A stretch of 64,000 nucleotides of DNA, from NCBI RefSeq assembly GCF_009720825.1, contig NZ_WNKY01000022.1, forward strand, positions 1 through 64,000. Reading direction: 5' to 3'. Positions within the stretch are counted from its first letter, which is position 1. The number at the start of each line of letters is the position of its first letter. The stretch comes from Duganella radicis. GTDB taxonomy: Bacteria > Pseudomonadota > Gammaproteobacteria > Burkholderiales > Burkholderiaceae_D. Below are positions 25,458 to 34,424 of the stretch, piece after piece. Under the pieces are notes generated by a model. The model was not told where the DNA came from, searched no databases, and saw only the letters and a list, made by a program, of their open reading frames with translations. The position numbers and the translations under genes are program-made.

Positions 25458-26708
25458 TTATTCGCCGCTTGCTGCGGCTGCGGCTTCGCGCAGCTTGTCC
25501 TTTTTGCTCTTGCGCTTGCCCTTGATGCCACCGTTGACGATGTCGGTCACGCCATTCGACGGCGCGGCCACCTCGGTTGGTTCAAAGCCGGGAATGATCT
25601 CGCGCGGTACACGCTCATTCTGACGCTTTTCGATCAGTCGGAAATGCTGCTCCGCTTCGGCGGTGACAAAGCTGATCGCGACGCCACTCATGCCCGCGCG
25701 GCCAGTGCGGCCGATGCGGTGAGTGTAATCAACCGCGGATCGCGGCAGATCGTAATTCACCACTGCCGGCAGGCGCGCCACATCGATGCCGCGCGCCGCC
25801 ACGTCGGTCGCCACCAGCACTTGCAAGCGGCCGTCCTTGAAGTCCTTCAGGGCATCGGTGCGCGCGCCCTGGCTCAACTCGCCGTGAAACGACCTGGCGC
25901 TGATGCCATTGCGATTCAACTTCTCCGCGACATGGTCGGACGCATACTTGGTAGCCACGAATACCATCACGCCGCGCCACTTGTGTTCCAGGATCAGATG
26001 CTTGAGCAGCATGGTACGGCGCGGCACATCGACAGAAATGGCGCGCTGCTGGATATCCGGTTTGCTCTCCGGCTCCGCCAGCACTTCGATGCGCGCCGGT
26101 TCGTGCAGCAGGCTGTCGGCCAGGGCCTGCACCGCCTGCGGGAACGTGGCGGAGAAGAACAGGTTCTGACGCTGCTTGGGCAGTTGCTCCAGGATCTCGT
26201 TCAGCTCTTCGCTAAAGCCCATGTCCAGCAGGCGATCCGCTTCGTCCAGCACCAGCATTTGCGTGTTCGAGATATGCAGCGCGTTGTGATCGATCAGGTC
26301 CAGCAAGCGGCCCGGCGTGGCTACCACGATATCAGCACCGCCGCGCAGCGCCAGCATCTGCGGATTGATCGAGACGCCGCCAAACACCACCACTACTTTC
26401 ACCGGCTCATTCAGATGCGCCGCCAGCTTGCTGATCGCCTCCCCCACCTGCGCCGCCAGTTCGCGCGTCGGCACCAGCACCAGGCCATGCAGCTTGCGTG
26501 GCCACTTGCGCTTTTCCAGCAGCGATTGCAGCAGCGGCAACGCGAAGGCTGCCGTCTTGCCGGAACCGGTTTGCGCAGCGCCCAGCACATCGCCTCCACG
26601 CAAAATGGCGGGAATGGCGGCGCGTTGAATCGCGGTCGGTTCGTCGTAACCGATTTCGGTGACGGCGTTAAGCAGCGAGGGTGCAAGGCCCAGTGAAGAA
26701 AAAGACAT
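25458..26708 (-). CDS. DEAD-box RNA helicase, RhlE-like
   Basis: A 416-residue ATP-dependent RNA helicase with every core motif in order: Q motif (GYDEPTAIQ), motif I AAQTGSGKT, Ia PTRELA, Ib TPGRL, II DEAD, III SAT, then domain 2 with VFVATKYASD, V ATDVAARGID and VI HRIGRTGR. The C-terminal tail after residue 370 is short, ending in a basic KGKRKSKKDKLRE stretch that probably binds RNA. ATG 26708 was chosen because the protein then begins MSFSSLGL, as in RhlE-like enzymes. It acts in RNA remodelling or ribosome assembly. The gene stands alone between two oppositely oriented neighbours. Confidence 0.93.
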   Translation of the reverse strand: MSFSSLGLAPSLLNAVTEIGYDEPTAIQRAAIPAILRGGDVLGAAQTGSGKTAAFALPLLQSLLEKRKWPRKLHGLVLVPTRELAAQVGEAISKLAAHLNEPVKVVVVFGGVSINPQMLALRGGADIVVATPGRLLDLIDHNALHISNTQMLVLDEADRLLDMGFSEELNEILEQLPKQRQNLFFSATFPQAVQALADSLLHEPARIEVLAEPESKPDIQQRAISVDVPRRTMLLKHLILEHKWRGVMVFVATKYASDHVAEKLNRNGISARSFHGELSQGARTDALKDFKDGRLQVLVATDVAARGIDVARLPAVVNYDLPRSAVDYTHRIGRTGRAGMSGVAISFVTAEAEQHFRLIEKRQNERVPREIIPGFEPTEVAAPSNGVTDIVNGGIKGKRKSKKDKLREAAAAASGE

Positions 26709-26773
26709 GATGGCCTTTGGGAGACGATGAAAAGCCGTCAGTATAATATAGCTTTCCAACCACGCCGACGATC

Positions 26774-27763
26774 ATGATTAACTGGGACGCCCACGCTTGC
26801 CTGCCGCAACATCCCCTGGCCGACTTTACGCCAGTCCGCCGATTGCATGCCGCCGGCGTGAATTACGTATCGCTGAACGTAGGCGCCGATATGAACCCGA
26901 TATCGCAAGTGATGTCGGTGATCGCCGGCTACCGTGCCACCATCGCAGCCGATCCGGAACGCTACGTGCTGGTATCCAGCGTGGACGACATCATCCAGGC
27001 CGCCGCCGATGGCCGCATGGCGATCACCTTCGACCTGGAGGGAGCGATACCCCTGCTGGAGCAGCCTGACATGGTGGCGCTGTATGCGCAACTGGGCGTG
27101 CGCCAGATTCACTTCGCCTACAACCGCAATAACAGTGCGGCCGACGGCTGCCACGATGTGCCGCGCGGCCTGACGCCGCTGGGCCACCGCATGGTGCAGG
27201 CGGTGAACGACAACGGCATCCTGATGGACTGCTCGCACACCGGCCGCCTGTGCAGCCTGGAGATCATGAACGCCTCGGCGCAGCCGGTGATCTTCAGCCA
27301 CGCCAATCCGTACACGCTGGTGCAGCACGGCCGCAACGTCACCGATGAGCAAATACGCGCCTGCGCCGCAACCGGTGGCGTGGTGTGCGTCTCCGGCCTC
27401 TCCTTCTTCCTCGGCAGCGAACACCCTTGCGCAGACGACGTGGCACGCCATGCCGCCTACATCGCCGACTTGGTCGGTGTGCAGCACGCCGGCATAGGGC
27501 TGGACATCTGCTTCCAGCAGCCGGGCTTGGACGACACGCCTCCCGGCGCCTTCGATCCAGGCCACTGGTGGCCTGCCTCCGCCGGTTACAGCATGGACAA
27601 GCCGCCCAGCTTCACGCCGCCGGAAGTCTGGCGCGAGCTGCCCGCCGCGCTGCGCAAGACCGGCATGAGCGACAAGGAAGCGGAACTGGTCCTCGGCCGC
27701 AACATGATGCGTGTGGCGCAGCAGGTGTGGAGCGGCCCGCAGGCGCTGGCCAAAGCCGCCTGA
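26774..27763 (+). CDS. M19 family membrane-type dipeptidase
   Basis: A 329-residue enzyme of the renal dipeptidase family (peptidase M19), an amidohydrolase-like barrel with two zinc ions. Metal ligands are visible as WDAH at residues 4-7 (the usual DGHND start is reduced to DAHACL), FDLEGA near residue 93, DCSHTG near residue 152 and FSHANP near residue 173. No signal peptide is present, so it should be cytosolic. Beyond dipeptides, this family can hydrolyse other amides, so the substrate is open. It abuts the convergent enolase-family gene with no gap. Confidence 0.88.
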   Translation: MINWDAHACLPQHPLADFTPVRRLHAAGVNYVSLNVGADMNPISQVMSVIAGYRATIAADPERYVLVSSVDDIIQAAADGRMAITFDLEGAIPLLEQPDMVALYAQLGVRQIHFAYNRNNSAADGCHDVPRGLTPLGHRMVQAVNDNGILMDCSHTGRLCSLEIMNASAQPVIFSHANPYTLVQHGRNVTDEQIRACAATGGVVCVSGLSFFLGSEHPCADDVARHAAYIADLVGVQHAGIGLDICFQQPGLDDTPPGAFDPGHWWPASAGYSMDKPPSFTPPEVWRELPAALRKTGMSDKEAELVLGRNMMRVAQQVWSGPQALAKAA

Positions 27764-28930
27764 TTATGCGCTGAGGGCCTGCATCTCGCTGTAGAGATTC
27801 GACTTGCCCTCAAAGCCGATGCCGACCAGGTCCGGCATGGTAATGTAGCCGTTATCGACATGCACGCCATCCGGGAAGCCGCCGAATGGCTGGAACAGGT
27901 CCGGATAGGACTCGTTGCCGCCCAGGCCCAGACCCGCCGCGATGTTCAGCGACATCTGGTGGCCGCCGTGCGGAATGCAGCGGGTGCGCGACCAGCCATG
28001 CTGGTGCAGCATGTCCAGCGTGCGCAGATACTCCACCAGGCCATAGCTCAGGGCACAGTCGAATTGCAGCCAGTCGCGGTCCGCGCGCATGCCGCCGTAG
28101 CGGATCAGGTTACGCGCATCCTGCATTGAGAACAGGTTCTCGCCGGTGGCCATCGGCTTGTCGTAATAATTACGCAGCGTGGCTTGCAGCTCGAAGTCAA
28201 GCGGGTCGCCGGCTTCCTCGTACCAGAACAAATCGTACTGCGACAGCGCCTTGGCGTATTTGATCGCGGTATCGAGGTCGAAGCGGCCATTGGCGTCCAC
28301 CGCCAGCTTCTGGCCGTCGCCCAGCACACTCAGGATGGAATCGATGCGGCGCAGATCTTCATCCAGCGAGGCGCCGCCGATCTTTTTCTTCACCACCGTG
28401 TAGCCGCGATCGATGTAGCTGCGCATTTCATCTTTCAGCGCGTCGTGGCTCTGGCCCGGATAATAGTAGCCGCCAGCGGCGTACACAAACACCTTGCGGT
28501 CCGGCGTGCCGCTGCCGTAGCGTTCCGCCAGCAGCTGGAACAGCGGCTTGCGTTCGATCTTGGCCACCGCGTCCCAGATCGCCATGTCGATGGTGCCGAT
28601 GGCAACCGAGCGTTCACCGTGGCCGCCAGGTTTCTCGTTGGCGAACATGCAGTCCCACACCTTGTGCGGATCAATATTGGTGCCGGCGTCGTTCAGCAGC
28701 GAGAATGGATCGGCTTCGAGAATGCGCGGGATGAAGCGCTCGCGCATCAACTTGCCCTGGCCGTAGCGGCCATTGGAGTTGAAGCCATAACCGACCACCG
28801 GCTTGCCATCACGGATCACGTCCGTAACGACAGCCACCAGGCTCAGTGTCATCTTGCTGAAATCGATATAGGCGTTGCGGATCGGGGAGCTGATCGGGAT
28901 GGTCTTTTCGCGAATTTCGACGATTTTCAT
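27764..28930 (-). CDS. enolase superfamily dehydratase, D-tartrate dehydratase-like
   Basis: A 388-residue mandelate racemase/muconate lactonizing group enzyme with an N-terminal capping domain and a beta-barrel. The general base motif KxK is in VVKKKIGG near residue 183, the magnesium ligands are in DANGRFD, YEEAGDPLD and TGENLF, and HGGHQ near residue 322 supplies a histidine. The pattern, particularly HGGHQMSLNIAAGLGLGGNE, resembles the D-tartrate dehydratase characterised in Bradyrhizobium, which gives oxaloacetate. The substrate call is an inference from resemblance. A divergent LysR gene 88 bp away probably regulates it. Confidence 0.8.
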   Translation of the reverse strand: MKIVEIREKTIPISSPIRNAYIDFSKMTLSLVAVVTDVIRDGKPVVGYGFNSNGRYGQGKLMRERFIPRILEADPFSLLNDAGTNIDPHKVWDCMFANEKPGGHGERSVAIGTIDMAIWDAVAKIERKPLFQLLAERYGSGTPDRKVFVYAAGGYYYPGQSHDALKDEMRSYIDRGYTVVKKKIGGASLDEDLRRIDSILSVLGDGQKLAVDANGRFDLDTAIKYAKALSQYDLFWYEEAGDPLDFELQATLRNYYDKPMATGENLFSMQDARNLIRYGGMRADRDWLQFDCALSYGLVEYLRTLDMLHQHGWSRTRCIPHGGHQMSLNIAAGLGLGGNESYPDLFQPFGGFPDGVHVDNGYITMPDLVGIGFEGKSNLYSEMQALSA

Positions 28931-28966
28931 GGTGCGTCTCCGTTAAACAATGGATGACAGCTTACT

Positions 28967-29019
28967 CTTGAAGGATAGTCGTATAATTTACTGATATTAA
29001 TTCCTTTATTAACTTCAAG
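28967..29019. promoter_or_regulatory. inverted repeat CTTGAAG / CTTCAAG in a divergent promoter
   Basis: CTTGAAG (28967-28973) and CTTCAAG (29013-29019) are exact reverse complements 39 bp apart, between the D-tartrate-dehydratase-like gene and its LysR gene. TATAAT at about 28982-28987 and AT-rich sequence lie between them. It may be a looped or spaced regulator site. Confidence 0.3.
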
Positions 29020-29933
29020 TGAATAACGATATCGTCTCCGAGCTCTCCTTCTTCGTGAAGCTGGCAAAGTTGGGCAGCCTGGCGGCCACCGCGCGCGAAC
29101 TGGGGTTGACGCCGCCGGCCGTCACCAAGCGGCTGATGCTGATGGAGCAGCGTCTCGGCGTGCGCCTGCTGAACCGCACCACGCGCCGCGTCAGCCTGAC
29201 CAGCGAGGGCGAAACCTATCTGGCGCAAGCCGCGCGCATCCTGGGCGATATCCGCGACATGGAGGAATCGGTATCGAGCAGCCGCGCCGCGCCCAAAGGG
29301 CTGCTGCGGGTGAACGCCACGCTGGGCTTCGGCCGCACCACTATCGCGCCGCTGGTGTCGGCGTTTGCGCGGCGCCATCCGGATGTGGAAGTGCAGTTGC
29401 AGCTGACCGACCGCGCCATCAATCTGGTGGAAGACGCGTATGACCTTGGCATCCGCTTCGGCGAGCTGCCGGATACGCGGCTGGGCGCGCGCAAAATCCT
29501 GTCCAACCACCGCTACCTGTGCGCCTCGCCGGCGTATTTGAAAAAGAACGGCGTGCCGCGCACGCCGCAGGATCTGACCCGGCACCGCTGCATCCTGCAC
29601 CGTCAGAACGATGACACGTATAGCACCTGGAAACTACAAAGAGGCCGCAAGCACGAATCGGTGAAAGTACACGGCAGCCTGTCGAGCAACGACGGCGACG
29701 TGGTGCTGGGCTGGGCGCTCGACGGCCACGGCATCCTGCTGCGGTCCGAATGGGACGCAGCCAAATACCTCAACAGCGGCCGCCTGCAAGTGGTCCTTCC
29801 CGACTACACCCTGCCCTCGGCCGACCTGTACGCCTACTACCCCAGCCGCCAGCAACAACCGGCCCGCGTCCGCGCCTTCATCGATTTCCTGGTGGAGAGC
29901 GTACCGGCTGCAACGCGGCCATCAACGCGGTGA
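29019..29933 (+). CDS. LysR family transcriptional regulator
   Basis: A 304-residue LysR-type protein with helix-turn-helix at residues 8-65 (LGSLAATARELGLTPPAVTKRL) and an effector domain of the CrgA/DmlR subgroup. The start is GTG 29019, as the only initiation codon that gives the usual eight residues before the first helix. It is divergent from a D-tartrate-dehydratase-like gene, and DmlR-type regulators often control organic-acid use, so regulation of that gene is likely. The 3' end overlaps the convergent unknown gene by 12 bp. Confidence 0.88.
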   Translation: MNNDIVSELSFFVKLAKLGSLAATARELGLTPPAVTKRLMLMEQRLGVRLLNRTTRRVSLTSEGETYLAQAARILGDIRDMEESVSSSRAAPKGLLRVNATLGFGRTTIAPLVSAFARRHPDVEVQLQLTDRAINLVEDAYDLGIRFGELPDTRLGARKILSNHRYLCASPAYLKKNGVPRTPQDLTRHRCILHRQNDDTYSTWKLQRGRKHESVKVHGSLSSNDGDVVLGWALDGHGILLRSEWDAAKYLNSGRLQVVLPDYTLPSADLYAYYPSRQQQPARVRAFIDFLVESVPAATRPSTR

Positions 29934-30446
29934 AACGGTGAACTCTCGTTCATCGCAGCGAACCTGCATGGTCGCCTGATGCTCTTTCAGCAAACAGATC
30001 AAGCCATCTAGCTGGGGATGCTGCTGCCGCGAGCCTGCTTCAAGAAGATCCAATGCACGCAGATGAGTTTGCGCGGCAAGATCCTCTTCGCATGCCTCCA
30101 GAACAAAGCCCATCATCCTGCGCTGCTGAATCGTCAAAAACAACCGCGCACGCTGCGCCTCCGAGGTTTGAACAATCAGGGCGTTGAAATGATGAAGCAA
30201 CTTACTGGCGAAATCCACAGTGATACCATGTTCGTTCTCCACGGGATCACCGCCGAAATAAACACCAATTTCAAACTGGCTCTCAATGACGACATCCATC
30301 TCTTTCAACTGCCGCTCAAGAGACTTTTTCCGCTGAATGAACTGGTGATAGCTAAAAGAATGTATATCCGCACTGTGGAAGGCAATCATCTCTTCCACCG
30401 CTCCCAAATCCGCCATCAGAAAATCACGTTCAAGTTTTCTTAACAT
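29922..30446 (-). CDS. unknown protein, second gene of a nucleotidyltransferase-like module
   Basis: A 174-residue soluble protein that I cannot name. The first 55 residues are helical and charged, possibly coiled coil. Residues 62-92 contain GVYFGGDPVENEHGI followed by DFASKLLHHFNALI. This resembles a GxPV..xGI...FA...L..F.xL motif I recall from uncharacterised proteins near defence genes, but I cannot confirm it. ATG 30446 is preceded by GGGAGG eight bases upstream. The gene is 4 bp downstream of the DUF6932-like gene and both are visibly AT-richer than their surroundings, suggesting they arrived together. Confidence 0.6.
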   Translation of the reverse strand: MLRKLERDFLMADLGAVEEMIAFHSADIHSFSYHQFIQRKKSLERQLKEMDVVIESQFEIGVYFGGDPVENEHGITVDFASKLLHHFNALIVQTSEAQRARLFLTIQQRRMMGFVLEACEEDLAAQTHLRALDLLEAGSRQQHPQLDGLICLLKEHQATMQVRCDEREFTVSPR

Positions 30447-30450
30447 GGTC

Positions 30451-31023
30451 TCAACCTCCCAAACTTTGCTCCGCCTGGCGCAATATAACCCCTGCCACCG
30501 AGTCATCAGATAACAGAGGTACTTGCAGCATTCCCTTCCATCGATTGCTATCGCGCTGATGGGAAAACAAGCCGTACCAGTAACAGGTATTTTTTAGAAT
30601 CATTGATAGCGGCTCTGCCAAGTCAACAAAGTGCGCATCACAACGAAATCTTCTCTTTGCCTCGTCTGGATCAAATACCTCTGGAACTCTTTTGCGCAGT
30701 TCGTCTTTCTCCGCAAGACTACCGGCTGGAATGACAGCAAATGTAACAAGGTCGATATCGTTCGGAGGCCGTTTGGCCTTGGCTTCGATGTTTTCGACAA
30801 AGCTTCCATCCAGCCACATGTGGCCATCAGTCATGCCCAAGCCAATTACCGCCTGTCTGTATGTTAGCAGTCCGCGTAGAATCGCTGCGCGCTCTATCGT
30901 GGTGGAAAATCGCTGCACGACCTCAGAGATAGATGCGCTATATGGAGATCTCACGGTACCTGTACCCGGCCCCACGCTCGTAACTGGTGGCAAAATCAGA
31001 TCGGCATTTATTCGCGGAATCAT
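30451..31023 (-). CDS. nucleotidyltransferase-like protein, DUF6932-like
   Basis: A 190-residue protein resembling DUF6932. It starts MIPRINADLILPP, typical of that group. Residues 70-93 read W-LDGSFVEN followed by NDIDLV: Gly-Ser at 73-74 and the acidic pair D89/D91, the hallmark GS...DxD of the nucleotidyltransferase fold. So it may transfer nucleotides or be a degenerate relative. ATG 31023 has GAGGTGG just upstream; an ATG 12 bases earlier lacks a ribosome site. Hand counts of two 60-base lines gave 28 and 31 G+C, well below the neighbours. It forms a two-gene unit with the downstream unknown gene, like many toxin-antitoxin or defence pairs. Confidence 0.6.
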   Translation of the reverse strand: MIPRINADLILPPVTSVGPGTGTVRSPYSASISEVVQRFSTTIERAAILRGLLTYRQAVIGLGMTDGHMWLDGSFVENIEAKAKRPPNDIDLVTFAVIPAGSLAEKDELRKRVPEVFDPDEAKRRFRCDAHFVDLAEPLSMILKNTCYWYGLFSHQRDSNRWKGMLQVPLLSDDSVAGVILRQAEQSLGG

Positions 31024-31057
31024 CGACCACCTCATGAGGTTGCTGTCGGAATTCCTA

Positions 31058-31483
31058 TTATTGCCGTGGCGCGCTGGTTCCAATTAGAGGTTCATCAAAC
31101 TGGACCGGTAGCCACTGGACCACGCCCCAGGACAGCTCGGGCAAGATGAAGAGCCAGAGCAGCGGCGCGCCGGTGACGGCCAGCGTCCAGATCATCCATG
31201 TGGAAAACATCGTGCGGGCGACACCGTCGAAACGGCCATAGCGGGTCTGCGGATCGCTGACGCGCAGCGCGGCCCACACCAGCACCACGCTGCCCAGCAG
31301 GCAGGCGAACAGCACGTGGAATGGTGTGAAGGCCGGTAGCGCCATTCCGCCCAGCGCCTGGTTGATGGCGTTGAGCTGATCGTGCGCGAAGGCGAAGCTC
31401 CACGGCGTGGCGAAAGGAGCAGTCACGATCAAATCGTAGATCGCGCTGCCGAGGACTATTTTGCGGTAGGTGGTAGTTTTCAT
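31058..31483 (-). CDS. small four-helix membrane protein under MerR-type promoter
   Basis: A 141-residue integral membrane protein with about four membrane segments (near residues 8-25, 50-70, 88-110 and 112-125). I do not recognise a specific family or a catalytic residue set. Its promoter has the 19-bp spacer and palindrome typical of MerR-family targets, and a MerR gene is divergent from it, so its expression should respond to the signal sensed there. The -10 region ends about seven bases before the ATG and no Shine-Dalgarno sequence is present, so the message may be leaderless. Confidence 0.7.
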   Translation of the reverse strand: MKTTTYRKIVLGSAIYDLIVTAPFATPWSFAFAHDQLNAINQALGGMALPAFTPFHVLFACLLGSVVLVWAALRVSDPQTRYGRFDGVARTMFSTWMIWTLAVTGAPLLWLFILPELSWGVVQWLPVQFDEPLIGTSAPRQ

Positions 31484-31490
31484 GCAGCCA

Positions 31491-31521
31491 TGCTAAAGGC
31501 TGGAGTACACTCCAGGGTCAA
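31491..31521 (-). promoter_or_regulatory. MerR-type promoter with 19-bp spacer and operator
   Basis: On the minus strand TTGACC (31521-31516) is followed by a 19-bp spacer and TTAGCA (31496-31491). The spacer contains the palindrome CTGGAGTGTACTCCAG (31515-31500), with exact 7-bp arms. Overlong 19-bp spacers with such a dyad are the hallmark of promoters untwisted by MerR-family activators. The site drives the small membrane protein gene and lies 27 bp in front of the divergent MerR gene. Confidence 0.8.
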
Positions 31522-31541
31522 GCACTTTTTGGAGGCCATGC

Positions 31542-31907
31542 ATGCAAATCGGGGAAATCGCCAGCGCCACCGGCATCAGCCGCGATACTTTGCGCTTTTA
31601 CGAGAAGCGCGGCCTGCTGCGCGCGCGCCGCAGCGCCAACGGTTATCGCGACTATCCGCCAGAAGCCGTCGAGTTGCTGCGCTATATCCGGCTGGCGCAA
31701 ACGCTGGGCTTCACGCTGGCGGAGATCGAAGCCGACCTGCCGCTGCTGTCCGAGCCCGACGCCGCCGCGCCCCAATTGCGCGCCGCGCTGGAACGCAAGC
31801 TGACCGATATCGATCAGCGCATCAATGGCCTGCATTTGCTGCGCAGCGAACTGGCACGCCGCCTCGGTGACAACATGCAGGCCTGCCCACTGCAAAGCCA
31901 GCGCTGA
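31542..31907 (+). CDS. MerR family transcriptional regulator
   Basis: A 121-residue regulator with the winged helix of MerR proteins at residues 1-70 (IGEIASATGISRDTLRFYEKRGLL) and a dimerisation coiled coil at residues 75-113. The C-terminal tail has a single cysteine (QACPLQSQR), so it lacks the metal-binding loop of CueR/ZntR types; NmlR-like sensing of electrophiles is one possibility. GGAGG stands seven to eleven bases before the ATG. It is divergent from the small membrane protein gene, whose promoter has the matching 19-bp spacer operator. Confidence 0.88.
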   Translation: MQIGEIASATGISRDTLRFYEKRGLLRARRSANGYRDYPPEAVELLRYIRLAQTLGFTLAEIEADLPLLSEPDAAAPQLRAALERKLTDIDQRINGLHLLRSELARRLGDNMQACPLQSQR

Positions 31908-31923
31908 CAGAAACCGCCAAAGA

Positions 31924-32640
31924 TCAAATCTTCTTGATCGACTGATCGATCGCCCGCATCGACCGCTCATTGCGCTCGCTATAGCGGTCGGTCAGGTAGT
32001 CCGCACGGCCGCGCAGCAGCAGCGTCATTTTGAACAACTCTTCCATCACGTCGACCACGCGTTCATAGTAACCGGATGGACGCATACGCCCGCTCTCGTC
32101 GAACTCCTTGTATGCCATCGGCACCGACGATTGGTTGGGGATGGTGAACATGCGCATCCAACGCCCCAACAGGCGCAGAGTATTCACAACATTGAAAGAT
32201 TGCGATCCTCCGCACACCTGCATGACGGCCAACGTGCGGCCCTGGCTTGGCCGAATCGCTCCCATCTCCAACGGTATCCAATCGATCTGGTTTTTCATCA
32301 CCGCTGTGACGGCGCCGTGGCGTTCGGGACTGCACCAGACCTGCCCTTCGGACCACAGGCAAAGCTCGCGCAGTTCCACAACCTTGGGATGGTTATCCGG
32401 GACGCTGCCAACCATCGGCAACTCCGTCGGATTGAAGATCCGCACTTCCGCGCCGAAGTGCTCGAGGATGCGCGCGGCTTCTTCCGTCAGGTAGCGGCTG
32501 AACGAGCGCTCGCGCAGCGAGCCATACAGCATCAGGATACGTGGCGGGTGATCCATGTCGCCTACCGGAGCCAGCTTGTCCAGCGTCGGCATGTCTAACT
32601 GGGACGGATTGATGTTGGGCAGATCGGCGATCTTGTCCAT
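31924..32640 (-). CDS. arsH: ArsH, NADPH-dependent FMN reductase / organoarsenical oxidase
   Basis: A 238-residue flavodoxin-like protein. The FMN phosphate loop is [10 protein letters not shown] near residue 40, and the [21 protein letters not shown] segment near residue 110 is typical of ArsH. ArsH reduces FMN with NADPH and oxidises trivalent methylated arsenicals to the less toxic pentavalent forms. ATG 32640 was chosen because AAAGGAG lies six bases upstream. It is the last gene of arsR-arsC-arsB-arsH, 19 bp downstream of arsB. Confidence 0.95.
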   Translation of the reverse strand: MDKIADLPNINPSQLDMPTLDKLAPVGDMDHPPRILMLYGSLRERSFSRYLTEEAARILEHFGAEVRIFNPTELPMVGSVPDNHPKVVELRELCLWSEGQVWCSPERHGAVTAVMKNQIDWIPLEMGAIRPSQGRTLAVMQVCGGSQSFNVVNTLRLLGRWMRMFTIPNQSSVPMAYKEFDESGRMRPSGYYERVVDVMEELFKMTLLLRGRADYLTDRYSERNERSMRAIDQSIKKI

Positions 32641-32659
32641 GCGTTCTCCTTTGTTCAAA

Positions 32660-33937
32660 TCACGCCAGCCGCAAGGCCAGCGCCGCCAGTGTGATGGTCA
32701 GTACCGGCAGGGTGAGTATCACGCCGACGCGGAAGTAGTAAGCCCACGAGATGCGGATGTCTTTCCCGGCCAATACGTGTAGCCACAACAGCGTGGCCAG
32801 GCTGCCTATCGGCGTGATCTTGGGACCGAGGTCGCTGCCGATCACGTTGGCGTACACCATGGCCTCGCGCACGACGCCCTGTGCGCTACTGGCGTCGATG
32901 GACAGCGCGCCTACCAGCACGGTCGGCATGTTGTTCATGATCGAAGACAGGATGGCGGTGAGGTAGCCCGTACCCAGCGCCGCAGCCCACACACCATGCG
33001 CCGCACAGGCGTTGAGCAGCGCGGTCAGGTAGCCGGTCAACCCGGCGTTGCGCAAGCCGTAGACCACCAGGTACATGCCTAACGAGAAAACCACCACCTG
33101 CCACGGCGCGCCGCGCAGCACTTCACGCGTTGAGATGCGGTGCCCGCGCGCCGCCACCGCCAGCAGCAGCAAGGCGCCAACAGCAGCCACCGCGCTGATC
33201 GGCACGCCCAGCGGCTCCAGCCAGAAGAAGCCAAGCAGCAGCAAACCCAGTACCCACCAACCGGTGATGAAAGTGGCGTGGTCGTGGATGGCCTCCGCCG
33301 GCGCTTTCAATTGGCGCAGATCGTAGCTGGCCGGGATATCCCTGCGGAAGAACCACATCAATGCCGCCAGCGTGGCGGCGACCGATATCAGATTCACGGG
33401 CGCCATGACGGCGGCGTAACGTGCGAAGCCGATCTTGAAGTAATCGGCGGAGACGATGTTCACCAGATTGGACACCACCAGCGGCAGGCTGGAAGTATCG
33501 GCGATGAAGCCGGCCGCCATCACGAAAGCCAGCGTGGCACGCTCCGAAAACCGCAACGCGCGCAACATGGCGATGACGATGGGTGTCAGAATCAGCGCCG
33601 CGCCATCGTTGGCAAACAGCGCCGACACGGCCGCGCCCAACAGCACCAGCAGCACGAACAGCCGCTTGCCGCTGCCCTGCCCCCAGCGCGCCACGTGCAG
33701 CGCCGCCCATTCAAAGAACCCGGCCTTGTCCAGCAGCAGGCTGATGACGATGATGGCGATGAAGGCGCCCGTTGCGTTCCAGACGATGTGCCACACCACC
33801 GGGATATCGGCGAAGTGGATCACGCCCGCCAGCAGGGCCGCCGACGCCCCGGCCGCGGCGCTCCAGCCGATGCCCAGCCCGCGCGGCTGCCAGATCACCA
33901 GTACCAGCGTGGCGACGAAAATGAGAAAAGCTGTCAT
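32660..33937 (-). CDS. arsB: ArsB arsenite efflux permease
   Basis: A 425-residue membrane protein with about twelve segments, of the ArsB/NhaD (ion transporter) superfamily rather than the ACR3 family. Recognisable ArsB parts are [16 protein letters not shown] near residue 110, [20 protein letters not shown] near residue 140 and [13 protein letters not shown] near residue 335. It extrudes arsenite or antimonite by proton antiport; no arsA ATPase gene accompanies it. ATG 33937 starts just before the first membrane segment and seven bases after the arsC stop. Confidence 0.95.
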   Translation of the reverse strand: MTAFLIFVATLVLVIWQPRGLGIGWSAAAGASAALLAGVIHFADIPVVWHIVWNATGAFIAIIVISLLLDKAGFFEWAALHVARWGQGSGKRLFVLLVLLGAAVSALFANDGAALILTPIVIAMLRALRFSERATLAFVMAAGFIADTSSLPLVVSNLVNIVSADYFKIGFARYAAVMAPVNLISVAATLAALMWFFRRDIPASYDLRQLKAPAEAIHDHATFITGWWVLGLLLLGFFWLEPLGVPISAVAAVGALLLLAVAARGHRISTREVLRGAPWQVVVFSLGMYLVVYGLRNAGLTGYLTALLNACAAHGVWAAALGTGYLTAILSSIMNNMPTVLVGALSIDASSAQGVVREAMVYANVIGSDLGPKITPIGSLATLLWLHVLAGKDIRISWAYYFRVGVILTLPVLTITLAALALRLA

Positions 33938-33944
33938 TGCACGC

Positions 33945-34424
33945 TCAAGCGGTGATGGCGCCGATCTTGTCGAGCTCTGTTTTGAGGCGCGCGCGGTCGC
34001 CAGCCAGTTCGGCCAACGGCAGTGCCAGGAAGGCCTCGATACGTGCGCGGATGATGCGGTAGGTCTGCTCGAAGGCCGCATTGATTTCATCCTCTGTCCC
34101 CACCACGTGACCCGGATCGTCCACGCCCCAGTGCGTGCGCAGCACCGGGCCGAGATAGGCCGGGCAAGTCTCGCCGGCAGCGCTGCCGCAGACAGTGACC
34201 ACGATATCGGGCGTCAGCGGCAGGTCGTTCCACGACTTGCTGTAATAGCCGTCGGTCGGGATGCCTTTCGCAGCCAGCAGCGCCACCGCGCGCGGATGCA
34301 GCTTGCCGGCCGGCTGGCTGCCGGCGCTGATGGCCCTCATGCCGGCTGGCGCCAGATGGTTGAAAGTGCCTTCGGAGATAACCGAGCGGCAGGAGTTGCC
34401 GGTGCAAAGAAACAGTACGTTCAT
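33945..34424 (-). CDS. arsC: arsenate reductase, thioredoxin-coupled (LMW phosphatase type)
   Basis: A 159-residue enzyme with the phosphatase-like loop CTGNSCR (C7 to R13). The two further redox cysteines are C79 (VVTVCGSA) and C87 (GETCPAY), matching the C10/C82/C89 relay of Staphylococcus ArsC. It reduces arsenate to arsenite using thioredoxin. ATG 34424 overlaps the arsR stop (ATGA), which settles the start and couples translation. Arsenite is then exported by the ArsB encoded 7 bp downstream. Confidence 0.94.
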   Translation of the reverse strand: MNVLFLCTGNSCRSVISEGTFNHLAPAGMRAISAGSQPAGKLHPRAVALLAAKGIPTDGYYSKSWNDLPLTPDIVVTVCGSAAGETCPAYLGPVLRTHWGVDDPGHVVGTEDEINAAFEQTYRIIRARIEAFLALPLAELAGDRARLKTELDKIGAITA

